DNA from: Pycnopodia helianthoides
Lineage: Eukaryota; Echinodermata; Asteroidea; Forcipulatida; Asteriidae
Reading direction: 5' to 3'
DNA: 64,000 bases
NCBI GenBank assembly: GCA_032158295.1
Contig: CM063245.1
Span: forward strand, 4,016,700 to 4,080,699
Position numbers and translations under genes: made by a program. Within the stretch, counting starts at the first letter, position 1; each line of letters begins with the position of its first letter. Under the pieces are notes generated by a model. That model had not been told where the DNA came from. It made no database searches and worked only from the letters and a program-made list of their open reading frames with translations. Shown piece by piece: positions 44,996-59,487 of the stretch.

Positions 44996-47900
44996 CCATA
45001 GTTATATAACAGCAGCAATCTTTCAAGCCGTACGCCTTTAGCCTTGTGCACTTGGCTCTTGCGTCTGAAGAATGTAATCGCATACAACTGAACTCATCAA
45101 AATGTTCAACAAACAGGTGGGGGGTTAGATATAAATAATTAATAATCAAAATTCTTGCTAGATAATTATGAAGCAACATTTTATCTTTTCCTCTATACAA
45201 GAATAAACTCCACACTTCCACTACCGCTCTCCTGGATTATATCAGCTTTCCTGAAAATAAAATAAAATAACATATGAAAATGGACACCGTGTCAATAACC
45301 CGTAGTTTGTTTGGGGTAAGGGGATTTTGTATCAAAGTGAAGAATAAGATAGGACTTTCCGGAATGTTGACTCTCCATATGGCATAAGCTCCGTGTGGAT
45401 TCAACTTCATCAAATTACAGCCTCTTATACAAAACAAGGTATTCATCTTTTTCCAGCAAGAGCCAGCAAGTGGTGGCCGTATCACATTACACTCCAATGT
45501 TCTCTATATCTCTCATGCTCAGGGAGAAACATTAATTTGTCAAGAAGATGTTTTTCAGACGTTTGTCTGATGTCAATCGTATTAGTCCATTGTAGACTCC
45601 CGTTTAAGCAGCCCGAGCTTATAGAAGGAAGGAAGTTTTCATTTAAAACTTTAAAAGGATTTAGATTAAAGGGAGTACACATTGTTGACCATATAGGGGG
45701 CACTAAAGGTAAAGGGACATGCTTTCAATGGACCTTTCCCGTGAAATATGCTAGTTACATTCACGCATGCGCACAGACACTGTTGGTTGGCAAACGCCGT
45801 AAAGTTGTGCACTAGACAGACACACAAACGCGTGTGTGACACGCCACAATCAGTCCCATACAAAAAGGCGCGATGTTCACTCATTTGGCAACCAGTCTAG
45901 GGAGAGTGCGCAAGCGCGATGTTCAGTTAACATATTTCATGGGAAGGGTCTATTTCAGATCCGTTTGTGAAAATCGTAATGAGCCAGGGAATAGAGGAAA
46001 TGGTTGGAAGACATTCGTTTTGGTAATTCATAAACGACTGAATGTGTAGTTTATTGTTCGAAGATTTAAAATGAAATGAAAGTAAATTGGCTTAGGCATG
46101 TGGATGCATCAAGCACTCTGACGTTCACAAACTGAATTGAAGGGACAATAGAGCAAAAAATGGGAAACATTTACATGTTTCGTCCTGATTTCTCTGCTAC
46201 TGTGTTTCGTTGCATGTAATTTGAAGTCAACCTTAAAGAATGTGCAATCAAAGACGTGTTTAATATCAAAAAGTATACCTTTCGGACGTCGGATCAAATG
46301 CTAGTTACCAATCATCCTCGAGTAGAAACATGAACATTTCCCCCATAACATTTGCAGGTTTTAAGTCATTATGAAAATAACTATTTAATATTAACAACAA
46401 CATTGTCATTACTGTATGCATTAACAAAAACATTTTACCCAACAAGAGATCCGTTTCTAGAGGACAGATCAGACATTTTTTTATTCTTATTTATTTAAAA
46501 CGAAACAGGTTTTATAGAAGTAACATAACCTTCCAATCAAAATATGGATTTTTTTTTATAACATCAATACATTTTTAACAAGTATAATGTACAGCTCCGT
46601 AAAGTACATTTTCAACATCAATTAAAATTTATACAGATACAGATTCTCAATGCGATATGTGTCATAAACATTGACTGAACCTGTAGTCATCCTGCCACCA
46701 CCGTTGCCATTCTCTTATGGCAACACTGTTTACTGAATACTATTTTTTCTTTTGTTCAAACATTCCGTTACATTGATGAATTGTGAATTGATGAGAGAAC
46801 ATCAAGACAAAGTTAGTGGTGGCTGCGGCAACACGATATAGGTCTATAACTTTAAAGTTTGAGACACTATTTTTCAGACAACAAGTAATGGGGGCGGGGT
46901 TTAAATGATTAAAAAAATAAAAAATAGAAGTGAACAGTGAGCAGCTTCCATTACCAACTGATAATTCCACCCTGTTTTTCAAAAGGCTCAAATAAATTTA
47001 CATTTGAGTTAAACCTCCTTCTGCGCCTCATCCCCATCATGCCTCGAACCACCCAACTTTCCATGCCGGAAGATTCTGGACACGTCCGGCGATAAATTCT
47101 TCAAAAAAGTGGAGCATTAATCACCTGCACTCAAATATTTGATTCCTTTTCGGCAGACATTCAGTAATAATAAATCAGACGAGATATTCAGGTACAAACA
47201 TCCCTGAGCATTATTTGTAGATCAAAGAGGCCAATAAAGGTGAGCTATTCAATGTTATAATTTTGAGAAAAGATTTTCACCTACGGTTTCCTAAATGGAT
47301 ACGGTCAGGCCTTTTACGGGGCTGGGTAGGTCTGCCATGACTTGGAATGATCAAGGGGTACCGTTTAGGTTTATAGTGACACCCTGCGTTTGATGTAAAA
47401 ACACAACTTTCAAGATATCCCTTTCACTAAAACTGGATAGGATGAGGTTCCTTATTGAACTACTGCAAAACTACGGATTTTGTTTCACTCCACTGACTGT
47501 AGAACCGAAGAGATAACATATCAAATGTAAACAGATAATTTTAAATGCCATATTCGGCATAATGGTTTGACCGACTTCTCCAGTTGATGTTCCAGATTCA
47601 AGATGTTCCAGGTACATCTAAACAAACACCAATTTACTCAGAGAAGTGAAGCGGTCACCAAGGGAGGATGCCGAACATATCATCCTTGTCTTTATGTGTG
47701 TTGTGATGTACATTGAGAGTCTATAAATCCTCCAACCGTACCGTAACACGCAGGAGGCCCAGGGGGCTACATCCCCTAGATCAAAAGGAGACGATAGATG
47801 CCAGGTCTGTTTGTCAGGATTTATGTCTTACTAGTGGAGAAAGTACATCGTCAAGTGTAAACTAGATATTCCCATACACCAAGAAAAAACACGAAACAAC

Positions 47901-48569
47901 TGACCTGTGGAAGTTACATCAATTACGATAGATGCGTAATTATGAAAATTTTGTTTTGTATAATTTAAGTTTATGCCCTGTCAGGAATTTTGTGCCCATT
48001 TAATTCCTGTACTTGCGTTATTTCAATTGCAATTGAGTTAAGCAACGTTGGTTTATTTGGTCTTCAAATGCTCTTTTGTGTGTGTGCAATATTTCAGACG
48101 GAAATATTTCTCTTCAATATTGGTACGAACTTCAGTGATCTTTCAAAGTAATTAATGTTTCCAATAATATACCTAAAAATGTTTTTAAATTTCTTTTCGG
48201 TTCGATTTTTATTAGAAAAGTGTGTGTCCTTATTTGGAGTTGTTTTTCACAAATCATAAATGCGCATTCTTTGCATGACGCACTGTAGGGCCTGTCTGAA
48301 ATGCGCTTATTTAATTTGGAAAGCATTATATCGAGTCATAAGCAGAGAATCTATATACCCGCCGATTTTAATAATCTTCTCATCTGCTTTGAGAATAAAC
48401 AACTTTTCAATTGATTGTTTGTGCAAGATGATTTTGAATTGGAGATTTGGAAAAGCTAATAAGGTGAATCCATTAAAAAGGAATGAAAACTTGGATGCAA
48501 TGGATTCTGGGTCGCGGGATCTAAAGGTGTACGACATCATTGTTTTTTAAAAGAGTACATCTATTCCTC
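44996..48569. other. Gene-poor region, nothing recognised
   Basis: I read both strands and found no exon with family similarity, no tRNA and no clear transposon ends. Open frames here are short and of uninformative composition. AT-rich runs lie around 46480-46620 and 46740-46930. Confidence 0.35.
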
Positions 48570-49260
<691 letters not shown>

Positions 49261-51053
49261 AAAACCAATTAAGTATTATATACAACCAATCTGTGAAAAA
49301 TGGTATCCATGCATGCAAGATTAACGAGGTCACGATTTGACGAAAACAGTTTTGTCGGGAATTGTACACCCACGTTCATGTGTTTATTTCGATTGGGCAA
49401 ATCGAAGTAAGAAAGAGTGTTGTGCAACTTTCTTGGGCATTTATAGCATTTCCTTAGGAGATATTTCTCAGAAATTTTGGCAATGGAATCAAGTTTGTGA
49501 TATGTTAGTTTTTCCCCGATCACAAATCGTGAATGATGCCTAAGTGCTTTTATTTTAGTTTGTATTCTATATACATGCACAGCTCGCCGATTTGTGAGAG
49601 CATGCTTTTGTTTGCCGATGGCGCGCAGCTTAACGGGAAAACAAGCGAGCCCTGCACGTGGTTAGAAAGAATTGTGGCCGCAGAAAGAGCGCTGATGATT
49701 TAGAATGACGAGAGAATGGCTCTGCTTCAGGATGGACATAAAGTGTACAAATAAAACAAAACTGGAACTATGTTATATTACCCCGATACAATATTGTGGC
49801 ACTTCTGTTTTATAACATTATCAACACTCATTCACATCTTCTAATTACACATTTGAAATGTTGTAGAATGTGCTCCTTTTGAGAAGACAGGAAATAATGG
49901 GTACGAAGAAGGAGAAAGGAGAAACTAGTCTAGAGAAGATTTAAAACATTACATTCTAAATATTGAGTGCATTTCATACGGAAATAACTCACTCAGTGTG
50001 ATTGGTATACCAACATGCTTTATGATTAAAAAATACACACAAATGCTCATAGAAATCTGATTTTTTTTTATCTTTACGTTTCACGACAAATCAATTAAAA
50101 CGTTTTTCCAGTCTGGTTTCCATTTTTCATTTGCAGGCATTTGCGCCCCACGTGACGTCACTGGCCTTAGAACGTGACGTTCGACGGTGTATCCGTGAAA
50201 TTTCCGTGAAATTCATTTTTATTGCACTTCCGGTTAAGTCTACGTCACATGATTTTACAGACCGGTGCGCTGTTTACAGTGGAATTTCACACGTACGTTT
50301 ATCCTTCTCCGAATACTGGGTTAGCACCGTATTTCCGGAGCCAGTTGTGTACGTTATACTTATAGGAAGAGCATTTCGTTAGCACAAATTCCGCGCAAGC
50401 CCTAATATAGATAGGCCAATCCTAATTTGTACGCGTCTGCTTTTACTGGAATTTGTAGTTGTAGCCCGTATGGTAATAAGCACCGGAACGAGGCATAGAG
50501 GTTCAAAAACATAGGTATTTTTGTTTCCCTCCGCGGGGTTAAAATCATCGATCTCCAACCTATTATTAACCATCATCACTATCTTCCTTTATGTAAAACA
50601 AGACTTTCAGTGGCTGACTAGGCATATTTGTTGACACACCACCATGAAGATTTACAGGTACATTTGTGTCACACCGGTAAAACATATTGTTCGGCAAACG
50701 TTACCTTTGAAAACACGCGAGGTAACGTTAAACACGCACATTAGGTCCACCAGACACAGATGTGTCAATATTGAACGAACTGTCGACGCCATAAGATACA
50801 CTGATCAATATAGCATTAACGGTATAAAGGGCAGTACATCAGCAAGGTGTCGGTTTGAAGGATCGTTTAGAACGTCTAGTTTTCTTTGGAAAACAAATCT
50901 GTTCATACCAGGAACGTCATGCGAGGCATTGTATTTTATGTGATATGGAAAAAGAAATAGCTGTTGCAAACTGCGTACAAACAAAAAAGACCTGTGGCAT
51001 AAAATGCAAAAGGGGGCCATGGCATCATGCTTCGACCCCAGCACAGTCTCAAA
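49261..51053. other. Gene-poor region with a candidate promoter near 50150
   Basis: No exon is recognised. A cluster of transcription-factor-like sites at 50149-50248 is listed separately. The open frame at 50644-50943 (+) downstream of it, 99 codons, has no recognisable similarity. Confidence 0.35.
50149..50248. promoter_or_regulatory. Cluster of ACGT-core sites and an ETS-like site (candidate promoter)
   Basis: Within 100 bases: CACGTG (50149-50154, E-box) overlapping a full CRE TGACGTCA (50153-50160), a near-palindrome GAACGTGACGTTC (50170-50182), CACTTCCGG (50225-50233, ETS-like) and ACGTCAC (50242-50248). Such CpG-containing clusters are usual in ubiquitously active promoters. No gene start has been identified on either side. 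Confidence 0.4.
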
Positions 51054-51395
51054 GGCAAAGTATACCTTTGGTTTTGGGGACCGTTTGATTGTTTTAATCC
51101 TACAATGAAACTAACTTGTGAAAATTTCATTTCAAATGGTGGTCGCGTTTCTGAAATATCGCCAAAATCCGCAGCGAATGTGTCCGTCACGCATAAAGAA
51201 TAATCCCTACTAGGAATACAGGATCTGAGATTCAAATTTTGGGGGATAAAAACTGACACATTTTTCCATATCAACATTATTTTGAATTGAAATATTTCTC
51301 AAAATGCTTAATACTATCGAAAGTTGCTGTATACTTCTAACCATGTCAGTTTTTATTGCCACTAATTTTTACCAATCGTGTACCTTCCCTTTAAA
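51054..51395. mobile_element. Probable MITE, ends AAAGGCAAAGTATACC
   Basis: CAAAGGCAAAGTATACCTTT at the left and GTGTACCTTCCCTTTA at the right are imperfect inverted repeats. The body layout (AAAATTTCATTTC early, AAATATTTCTCAAAATG late) resembles the other roughly 370-bp MITEs of this window. No reading frame. Confidence 0.45.
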
Positions 51396-51606
51396 TGCTT
51401 ACATAAAAGAGACTCTCACGTAAAGCCATTTTTCAATGTTGGAACTTCTCAACACTAATACAAATTATTGAAAAAAATCAACTAACTTGAGAACACATTA
51501 TCTCAAAGATTGTAAGCAGAGATAACGATGTTTTGTGCTTGTTTCAAGTAAATCTCATCAGAGCTCTTGAATATATTTATCATCTTGAAATTCCCTTTGT
51601 TGCTAA

Positions 51607-52619
51607 GGGAGCGTCTCAAAAGTCGGGAACGTTCCCGTCAAAACGGAACGTTCCAATTTGAACGTTCCTTTTTCGGTGGACCGCGTCCGCATGCCCGTTG
51701 GGACACGGCGGCATGATATTTTGACCGTTCCCATGCGAACGTTCCAATGGGAACGATCTGCTTGTGGACGTCCAATTGGGAAAATTCGCACATAGTTTGC
51801 ATGGTGCCCGATTGCGCGCATGTTTGTGTTTGCGCCCCATTGCCCGAGTTTCGTTGACTTCAAAGAGTAAACAAACAACAACAACCGGCACGGTAGGTTC
51901 ATAAATAAATGTTTTTAACTAGTCTGAAACAATTCGACTACTTTTAAATATGTTGTCAATTTTGTTAAAATAATATAGTCTATAATGTTCTGTTACGTGA
52001 TTCACGCTCGCCGTTATTTCCTCAAATCTAGACTACCTTCTTTGTACAATAGAAGAATAATTATATTTTACATAATTTCCACACTTCATAGGGCCTAGAT
52101 GTTGTGTCATTTTAAACTGCAGTTAAGTGGTGACCAATTACTAAAATTGTATTGAATTTGTTCATAAGTTTGGATAATCATATATTTTAGTAGGTCCGGC
52201 AAATCGTAACCTTCCATCCTACCGACGAAATAAACCTCGTGTTTTGCATCCAAATACAAACAAACGTAAATCCCAATCCCTCTTCAAAAAGAGTGTTGTG
52301 AATTCATAGTGTTAACTTTAACAACGGGAAAACATCACTTACTGTGATTCACCAGCGACGTCCTAGGGGATCGAGACGCCATTTTGTTAGCAATTTCACG
52401 TTCGCATACGGGCCGAGTTCCCAAATTGGTAAAACTGTGCAACCGTCCCAATGGGAATGCGTGGATTTCTTGCTTGGGAACATGCGGGAACAGCGCCCGC
52501 AGTGGAACGTCCAAATGGGGATATGCCCGCGATCCAGCAGGAACACGGAGTATGCCCAGCGGGACGGTGATGTGTTCTCATTTGGACGTTCCAAGCGATC
52601 CGACTTTTGAGACGCTCCC
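51607..52619. mobile_element. PIF/Harbinger-type non-autonomous element, 1013 bp, TAA target duplication
   Basis: Perfect 20-bp inverted ends: GGGAGCGTCTCAAAAGTCGG at 51607-51626 and its reverse complement at 52600-52619. TAA flanks both ends (51604-51606, 52620-52622), the 3-bp TWA duplication typical of PIF/Harbinger. Subterminal zones are rich in GAACGTTCC-like words on the left and similar sequence inverted on the right. No transposase frame; the short open frames inside come from the inverted arms. Confidence 0.8.
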
Positions 52620-52622
52620 TAA

Positions 52623-55600
52623 TGAAGTTCTTCGCGTGTACAGTGTGATGGCTCAAATCCGAGCTAATATTAACTCAACAGGTCTCGTCTAGCCAGTTAT
52701 GAGAGTTTGAGATTATTGATCACACACCGTAGTTTAATGAGAGAGAAAAGGTTAGAAAGTCAATCTTAGTAACACAAAAATTATTGCCTAGATGATTTCA
52801 GAGGGGGAAATGAAGTGATAAATGTGTAACACGAAATGTACTGCGCAAATCGGCCTGGTTGTTCGTTTCCATTAGAGATGCTGACATCTTTGAGATTGTG
52901 TTTCTGAATACAATCTAATTTCCATATTAAAGCATCGAATGCATTATTATTATAAACATTCTAAACACTTATCTTTTGTTCACTGTTCCTATTAACCAAT
53001 GTCAGTTGACCATGATCCCTTTAAAATCTTGATAATTGACCGAACACTTTAATGAATTGTGATCACAGACCAAAGAGTCCGACTAAGTGGTTGTACTCTG
53101 TGAAGAAAATGTGCTTGGCAGTGAGAGTGAACACCACTTCAACAGGTTGGCGCGGTGCGACTATATATACATCGTTGTCTGGTATCCAGACTGTTCCTCG
53201 CAGAAAGTGACCTATACTTTCACGAGACAAGAACTTAAAGAAATATGTGTGGCAATTGAGACGTGGGAGGTCTTTTATACAGGAAACACTTCGAAACTTG
53301 GGCTAAATCGGCCCTCCCGTCACCGAGCAAGCACGAGCCAAGTTTTGAGGTGGTATCCATCCCACCAAGTGTTTCCCTGCCCCCCACACCCCGCGGGACC
53401 ATTGGATGAATCGGTTGTATGCAAAGAGATCCGAAATTAATGGGATTCATCCAGTTCGTTATTCTGTTTGCATTACACCTATACTCCTCGGGAGAGAAAG
53501 AGAGTTGGCTTATCGGTCAATGCATGCATGCGGCATTTTGCCTCTCTTGGTTTCCTCTTTGATTAAATGTAAATACATTACACGCATGGTCCATTTGAAC
53601 CTTAGCATACATCTGCAGAGGCTATCGTTGAAAAATCCACAGTTTGTGGAAATCTTCATGGCTTTCCACCCCTTCAATATCATTTGCTACCTTTAAATTC
53701 CGAGCACGACCGTAGCCCGCGTGTGACATTTATTGCTTCGCCCGTGATCGAAGGCGGGAACACAGATGGGTAAATTTACACACGCATTTGAATTTGCGCC
53801 ATTATCATCGTTCAGGTAAAATAATACTCTTATCTCTGCGCGCCCTCCACGTGCCCGTACACAGCGGCTGGACATTACAGGTCAATCCGCACCGCGTGCA
53901 CGGCAGGTACACGGGGCCCCTTTCTACGCAAATGCCTCCCCTAGGGAGTGTCACTGTTTTTTCGACTTGTGCTTTGACTGTAGATAATATTCTACAGTTA
54001 TGACCAGAATGCTTGAGAAGTGCAGGGCAATCTCTATCATCTAGGTCTTTTCACAAGATCTTTTGGTTGTGTTTTTTTAAGACGTGAGAACGTTTCACAA
54101 GGGAGGCTTGCTTTTTATCGTGTGAAAATGGGTTACAATTTCTTCTATGCGTATTCGAATCTGATATTCTTATTTGTCAATCTTAAGAAAGAAAAGCATT
54201 TTCAATTGTGTTTCGAGAAGACAGACCGATCTTTGTACCAGTATCAATGGTTTGCCTTTTTAAAACCATATTTGTGTTGGCTTGACTTACATATTTATTT
54301 GGTGTAGTGTTTCACATTAAGATAGAAGGCCTACTGGTATACACATGTTGTGAAGTTGAGAATACTAAATGCAGTATTGCCTAACTGACATACACCATAC
54401 TTATGAGAAATAATTAATAACTTCTTTGAATGTTATAGGCAGCGCCATTCAATAATTGGCCCCTGATCTTGCACAGGAACCCAGAGTAAACAAAAGATGT
54501 ACATATTACTTTTAAAACATGTCTATATGTGATAATCCTAATTATCAATTAAAAAGGCAGTTTATCCAATTGGGAACATACCCGTGGCAACAGCATGCAG
54601 AACAACTTTCAAAGCCACATCGTGTACATGCATACTGTACCCTTGTTTAATAGTGCAGAGGTTCATATGCAAACATGGAAAACAGTTCAAAAAGAGAAGA
54701 GCTTAAGTTCGGTTCCACCAAACTGACCTTTTTAAACTAAAATATATTGAGTAACGCCATATTGAATTACGCGTGTTTGGGCAGCCGGCCTTTACCGTTC
54801 AAAACAAGATGAGTTGCTTCACTGCATTGCTCCGAACGCACCGTTAAAGTCGTTATGGAGTTATTAATTTTTCAACACGTAGCCTGACGAAGATCAATGG
54901 GCAGTGTAAGTCTGCACTATAGGACGACATCTTGAGGTACTGATCTGCCTTACAGTAAGCCAGCACATGATTGGTTGGTCAACCAAAGCGAGGCAAGGAG
55001 GAACAAACAGTCAGCTAAACCGTGAGGTTACGGGTTACGAAAATATACGAGTCACAATCGTACCTTATTCCAAACGGGTAATATGTGTCACACTCATACA
55101 CTCAACCAGTAAAGTACATTGAGTGTTTTCTGTAGATTAAAATAAAATCTCATTCCTTTGATCATAACCTTCAAAACTGAAGAAATGCAGTTTTGAATTT
55201 CAGTCTGTTTTGTTTTACTGTATTTCTAATGGTACCCTTTGGGCGCCATTTTGTTTTTGGCCAACAATGGTAGCAAGCAGTGTTCAGAACTGGTTGCGAA
55301 CCGTGTTTGATCTCCACAGTCCCACTGACGTCACAATGCACAAAGTCAGTCATGTGTCAGAGCTCTTGTTCTTTTTTCGGCAGATCCCTGTCCTTCCTTC
55401 ACATTGCTGGTGCAGCTGCTGCACCGTATCTTTCCCCACCAGTATGCACGCTGTTGGGCATGCTGAAACCTTCGGATGTACGTGTTTTCTCGTAACTCGA
55501 GTCAGTCTGAAAACTGAAAGCATATAATGGTTACATTTTACAGGGCAAAGGATACATTGAAATTCTGTGGCACACAAAAACTGGATTATAAGACAATATC

Positions 55601-58600
55601 GATTGGTGGATGGAAGTTCTCTAAGTACAAAAAGTAGGGCACCATTTTTGTATGGGTTGAACAACATTTGCGTAAAGTATCCAGGGAAAAAGTTGACTGA
55701 CGTAAAACGAGCTTCAGGCGCCTATTCCTCATAAATCTGCAAGCTTTCGGGTTTCCAGAATGACCACATTTTACCCCAAGGAACGCATGCATGCGTTCTT
55801 TTTACTGGGCAATCTTCTCTGTCCCATCAATTATTTCCTTGAGCAGAATAATGACCTGGCTGACTAGCATAACTGTTTGTCATTCCTTTAAAGAAAGCAC
55901 ACAAACAAACATGACGGCACTTGAATGATGCGTCAAGCGTACAGGGAAGAGATGTGACTGGCGTCCGTAAAGCCCTGTAACTCTACACCTCTCAAAGGGA
56001 TAATACTCAAATTGGCTTGGAAGTTTGTGTATACAGTATTGAGTCATAGCCCTAAGAAAAATGTACCTCTTCTACTCGAAGAACAACAAAATAATACTCC
56101 TATAGTTTGTAAAGTATACATCAACCCTTTACTGAGTGCCGCTATATCGAAAATCACGTGGAACATGTCCTCTGGTTACAGTGACCTTTAATAATATTGA
56201 TGCATGGTGCGTAAACGTGCTGTATCTTTACATTCACACAATCTGCTTTTAGAAATTTAAACTCCAAAATCGGGAGGGGGGGTGTCGACAGTCGACAGTC
56301 GACACGGACGGACTCGTCTGGGTTGGTTGAGCTCAACTTTCTCTTGAAGAGTAAACACATTCATTGACCTTTTACTAAAAGTGCCCAGAGGTTTTTCCCA
56401 AGGGGTTCCCGTGGACGTTCGCGGGAAACTGTTTTTTCCACGGTGAGTCTCCGATGTGTTGCTATATAAAATAGTTAAGAATCATTCGTTTTACTGACGA
56501 ACCACACATTTCTTGTGCATTTGGACGGGATTTAACCTTGGTCTCCTTTTAGTATATATATACATTGGCATTGCTGCTTATAAGATATTCACGGGCACTG
56601 TCAGTGCCTACAGGTTCCCATAAGTTTGATTTATTTGTCATACAACGACACCCCCACATGAATCCGTTCAAGACAATTAATCATGCATTTAGGGGGAGAT
56701 GCGGCATCAATACGCGGCGGTGGATTCAACCTACATTTACGGCGCAGATCTAGGTTTAGTGAATTAGTGAATTGGAGATCGGATACCCGGTCGTTCTTTT
56801 GGGAGAACAGTGTTTTTGTCCATTACAGCCAACAACACCTAACAGTTCGTGAAGCGCTTAGGCCTTTTTCCATTTGTACATTTTAATGAGACACTCATTC
56901 TGGTTCGACCATCTTGATTTTTTCCTTCTGTATAAATCAATGTAACCAAATGTTACTTTAACACCATGTTTTCATGGGAGTACAAAATCTCAACTAAAGT
57001 AATGTGGATACGATAGCGTTCTTATTATTTTAGCGCACACACCCTCTAGATCAAGGCGCTTTAAGACATTATTATCCCTGTTCATCAGCCATACTTAGAC
57101 CATTCCTGAATTGTTCTCAACTCCCAGGGTAGCATACAACCTTAAGCTGTTTATATTTAGCGTCAAGAAGGGGTTAACAACACAAATCAATCAAAGCCCT
57201 CGCAGGTTCCCATTTTATACATCTGGGTTAAGAGAAGCAACTATGGTTAAATGTCTTGCTCGAGGACACAAGTGTCATGACCGGGCACTCGAATTACTCC
57301 GATGCTTCAGCCATCGGAGCTTGAGTCCAACGTCCTGATTGCTCGGCTATGCGACTTAATTGCCACACGCCCCAATTCAGAAGGTGTCTTTCCGGACCTT
57401 TAATACCACGGTGTGTTTATATCGCGGTTTCCTCAACACTGCTGCACCACGCGACAAAACGTAAACGGACACGAACATCGATGAAGCTTTTTCACACAAA
57501 ATAAAAGAGCTCGTTGGAAGAGGTGATAACCAACACCCCCAACATCTTGATGTCCCTGTGTGCTTTGGGTCTCATACACCGAGTCAATTTCTAATCAAAC
57601 CACCCTCTTAATTATCATCGTGCTGCAGAATTCCTTGTTCCTTTTCTTTCATGCCCAACATTGAATGAATGATATTATTTCCGTTATACAAACATGGGTC
57701 AGGTATTGTCCAATGTCCAGTCTCAATTTGGGTTAAATCGATACAAGATGGCTGAAACGTGATTATAAGGAGCGTTGTGCACACGAGATTCAGCTCTGCT
57801 GATTAGAGGGTGTAAAACAACTCCGTTGTTTCATACAACAGGGTGTCAATTATGATCAGCAACCAAGATCGTAACGAGCTTTTATCATTCTGGCTATAAA
57901 GGTAGGAGGTTCATGTTACAGCTAGTGAAGAAGTGATGGGTATCAAATTGGACAGTTGGCAGATATTAATAGAGGTTGAATTGTCATGGCATGAGCTGTG
58001 ATGAATGCGGTGACAGTACATCGTCTCCTCCGCCGGGTTACCCTAGCACAGATCGATTCGCTAGTTAATGACAGTTGTTCCGTAGTCACATCGATAGACG
58101 CATGCCCGTGCCGTTTCTGTGGCAACCGTTCCGTTGGTGCCTAAGGGGCGCGCTCACAGTCTGCGTTCGCGAGTCCACGCCCCATGGCACAATGTGGAAT
58201 ACTGCGTGTGTGTGGACACTTCACCACACAGACACCGTACTCAATGTCAGAAGCTTATTTCAGGCTGCGCTTGAGGCTAGCCTCTCAAGCCGTTCAGACC
58301 GTTACAAGTACAGTCGGTGATGTGGTGTATTGATTTTCATTGTCTGGTAACCCGTTTAAAGGAGAGATAAGACACCGATTTCATTGCGACTGTAAAAATC
58401 GTAAAGTTTTCAGGTGATATGCATGTTTAAATACGACACTTAAAACTTTGTATAAGGAGGCACAACTAGGTTTTCGGTAACAATTTGTAATCATTAAAGA
58501 GCACAACGTTTCTTTTCAAAACCGACGGAACTCATTGGTAAGGTTATTAGATGATGTGATCAACAACCGTAGTCCCTAGGGGTTCTATTAAATTTCAACT

Positions 58601-58800
58601 TGTCTGAAGGAGGTGGATCCTTCCTTAAATATTATAAATCATCTTATTACCTTATTTTTACCTTACGGCCATACATAAAGTTTTAAAACTGCAAGGAATT
58701 TGTATACATCTACTATTGCGATATATTATAAACAACATGGTAGAATTAAGTTGGCACCCTTTTGTACAAGTGCTACGTTTCGTATCTCTCTGTAAATGTG
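52623..58800. other. Gene-poor region, nothing firmly recognised
   Basis: Read on both strands without finding a recognisable exon, RNA gene or transposon. Open frames at 53087-53440 (+, 117 codons) and 55210-55527 (+, 105 codons) are the longest and match nothing I know. A CRE octamer lies at 55326-55333. GTCGACAGTCGACAGTCGAC near 56283 is a three-unit GTCGACA repeat. This may be upstream territory of the TMEM200-like gene or an undetected long intron. Confidence 0.35.
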
Positions 58801-59487
58801 CTAATAAGAAAGTACAAACCTTTCTTTTGCGGTATCAGGAGAGCCTAAAGCAACAGCAGATGTGGCTTCCCCTTTCCCAACCATACTGACAGTCACTGAA
58901 GGCGGGGGTTGTATGATATCCACAATAACCGTTGATGAAGGAGACACCGTATCCCCGCCGTGAGGGGCACCCTTTCGAAGACTCCCGTGCCCGATGTGAT
59001 TCGGGACCAACTTGTGCTGGAGTTTCATCGTGCCTGACTCTTTATCTGCATCGAGGAGGCGGACCTCGGCAGCCAAAGTTACCTCCTTGGTTGAACTTCC
59101 TTGGTACCCGTTGTCATCAACGTCCTGGTGATAACCAAGATGGCGGAGTTCCTTTTTATTGCGTGATCTCCGTTTTTGGATAACCGCATAGCACACCAAG
59201 CCGATGCTTATACCTACTAAACACACACCCACGCCGCCGAAGACGGGCCCCAAGAGTTTCAAAATACTTTCCCGTGAATTTGTCCCGTTTGTGAAGGCGA
59301 CGACCGTCAGGCTCGTTCCCGGAACGAGACAGAAAAACCCGGTGAGCGCCAGCAGGAAAGCAGCACCGTAGATCTTGGCGCGCCGGCTGACACGTCGCCG
59401 TCGTCGCTGTCGCCTGCTGCTGCGGTGGAGCTTCTTGGCAATGACGTCCTCGTCGTAGTGAACATGTCTGTTGGACCCTCGTGACAT
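58801..59487 (-). CDS. TMEM200-like two-pass membrane protein, single exon
   Basis: One open frame of 228 aa. It opens MSRGSNRHVHYDEDVIAKKL, then a strongly basic stretch (RRQRRRRRVSRRAKIY, residues 25-40), a hydrophobic segment at about 41-64, a short loop with a possible N-glycosylation site (NGT, 67-69), KLLGPVFGGVGV running into a second segment at about 78-103, then basic QKRRSRNKK and a polar tail with QPPPSVTV. Basic N-terminus, segment, short loop, K-x-x-GP-x-x-x-G-x-G, segment and basic stop is the layout I remember for TMEM200A/B/C, whose biochemical role is not established. The similarity is short, so the name is tentative. The frame ends TTTGTACTTTCTTATTAG; a weak donor-like AAAG|GTTTGT just before could mean a further exon. 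GC and codon use are higher than in surrounding DNA, supporting coding. Confidence 0.65.
   Translation of the reverse strand: MSRGSNRHVHYDEDVIAKKLHRSSRRQRRRRRVSRRAKIYGAAFLLALTGFFCLVPGTSLTVVAFTNGTNSRESILKLLGPVFGGVGVCLVGISIGLVCYAVIQKRRSRNKKELRHLGYHQDVDDNGYQGSSTKEVTLAAEVRLLDADKESGTMKLQHKLVPNHIGHGSLRKGAPHGGDTVSPSSTVIVDIIQPPPSVTVSMVGKGEATSAVALGSPDTAKERFVLSY

Noticed and set aside
51603..52656. Several overlapping 80-100 codon frames on both strands
   Set aside because: They fall in the inverted arms of the Harbinger-type element and mirror each other; no transposase motif.
55210..55527. 105-codon open frame, Cys/Ser/Val-rich
   Set aside because: Overlaps another frame on the same strand and one on the other, with no similarity or splice context; probably chance.
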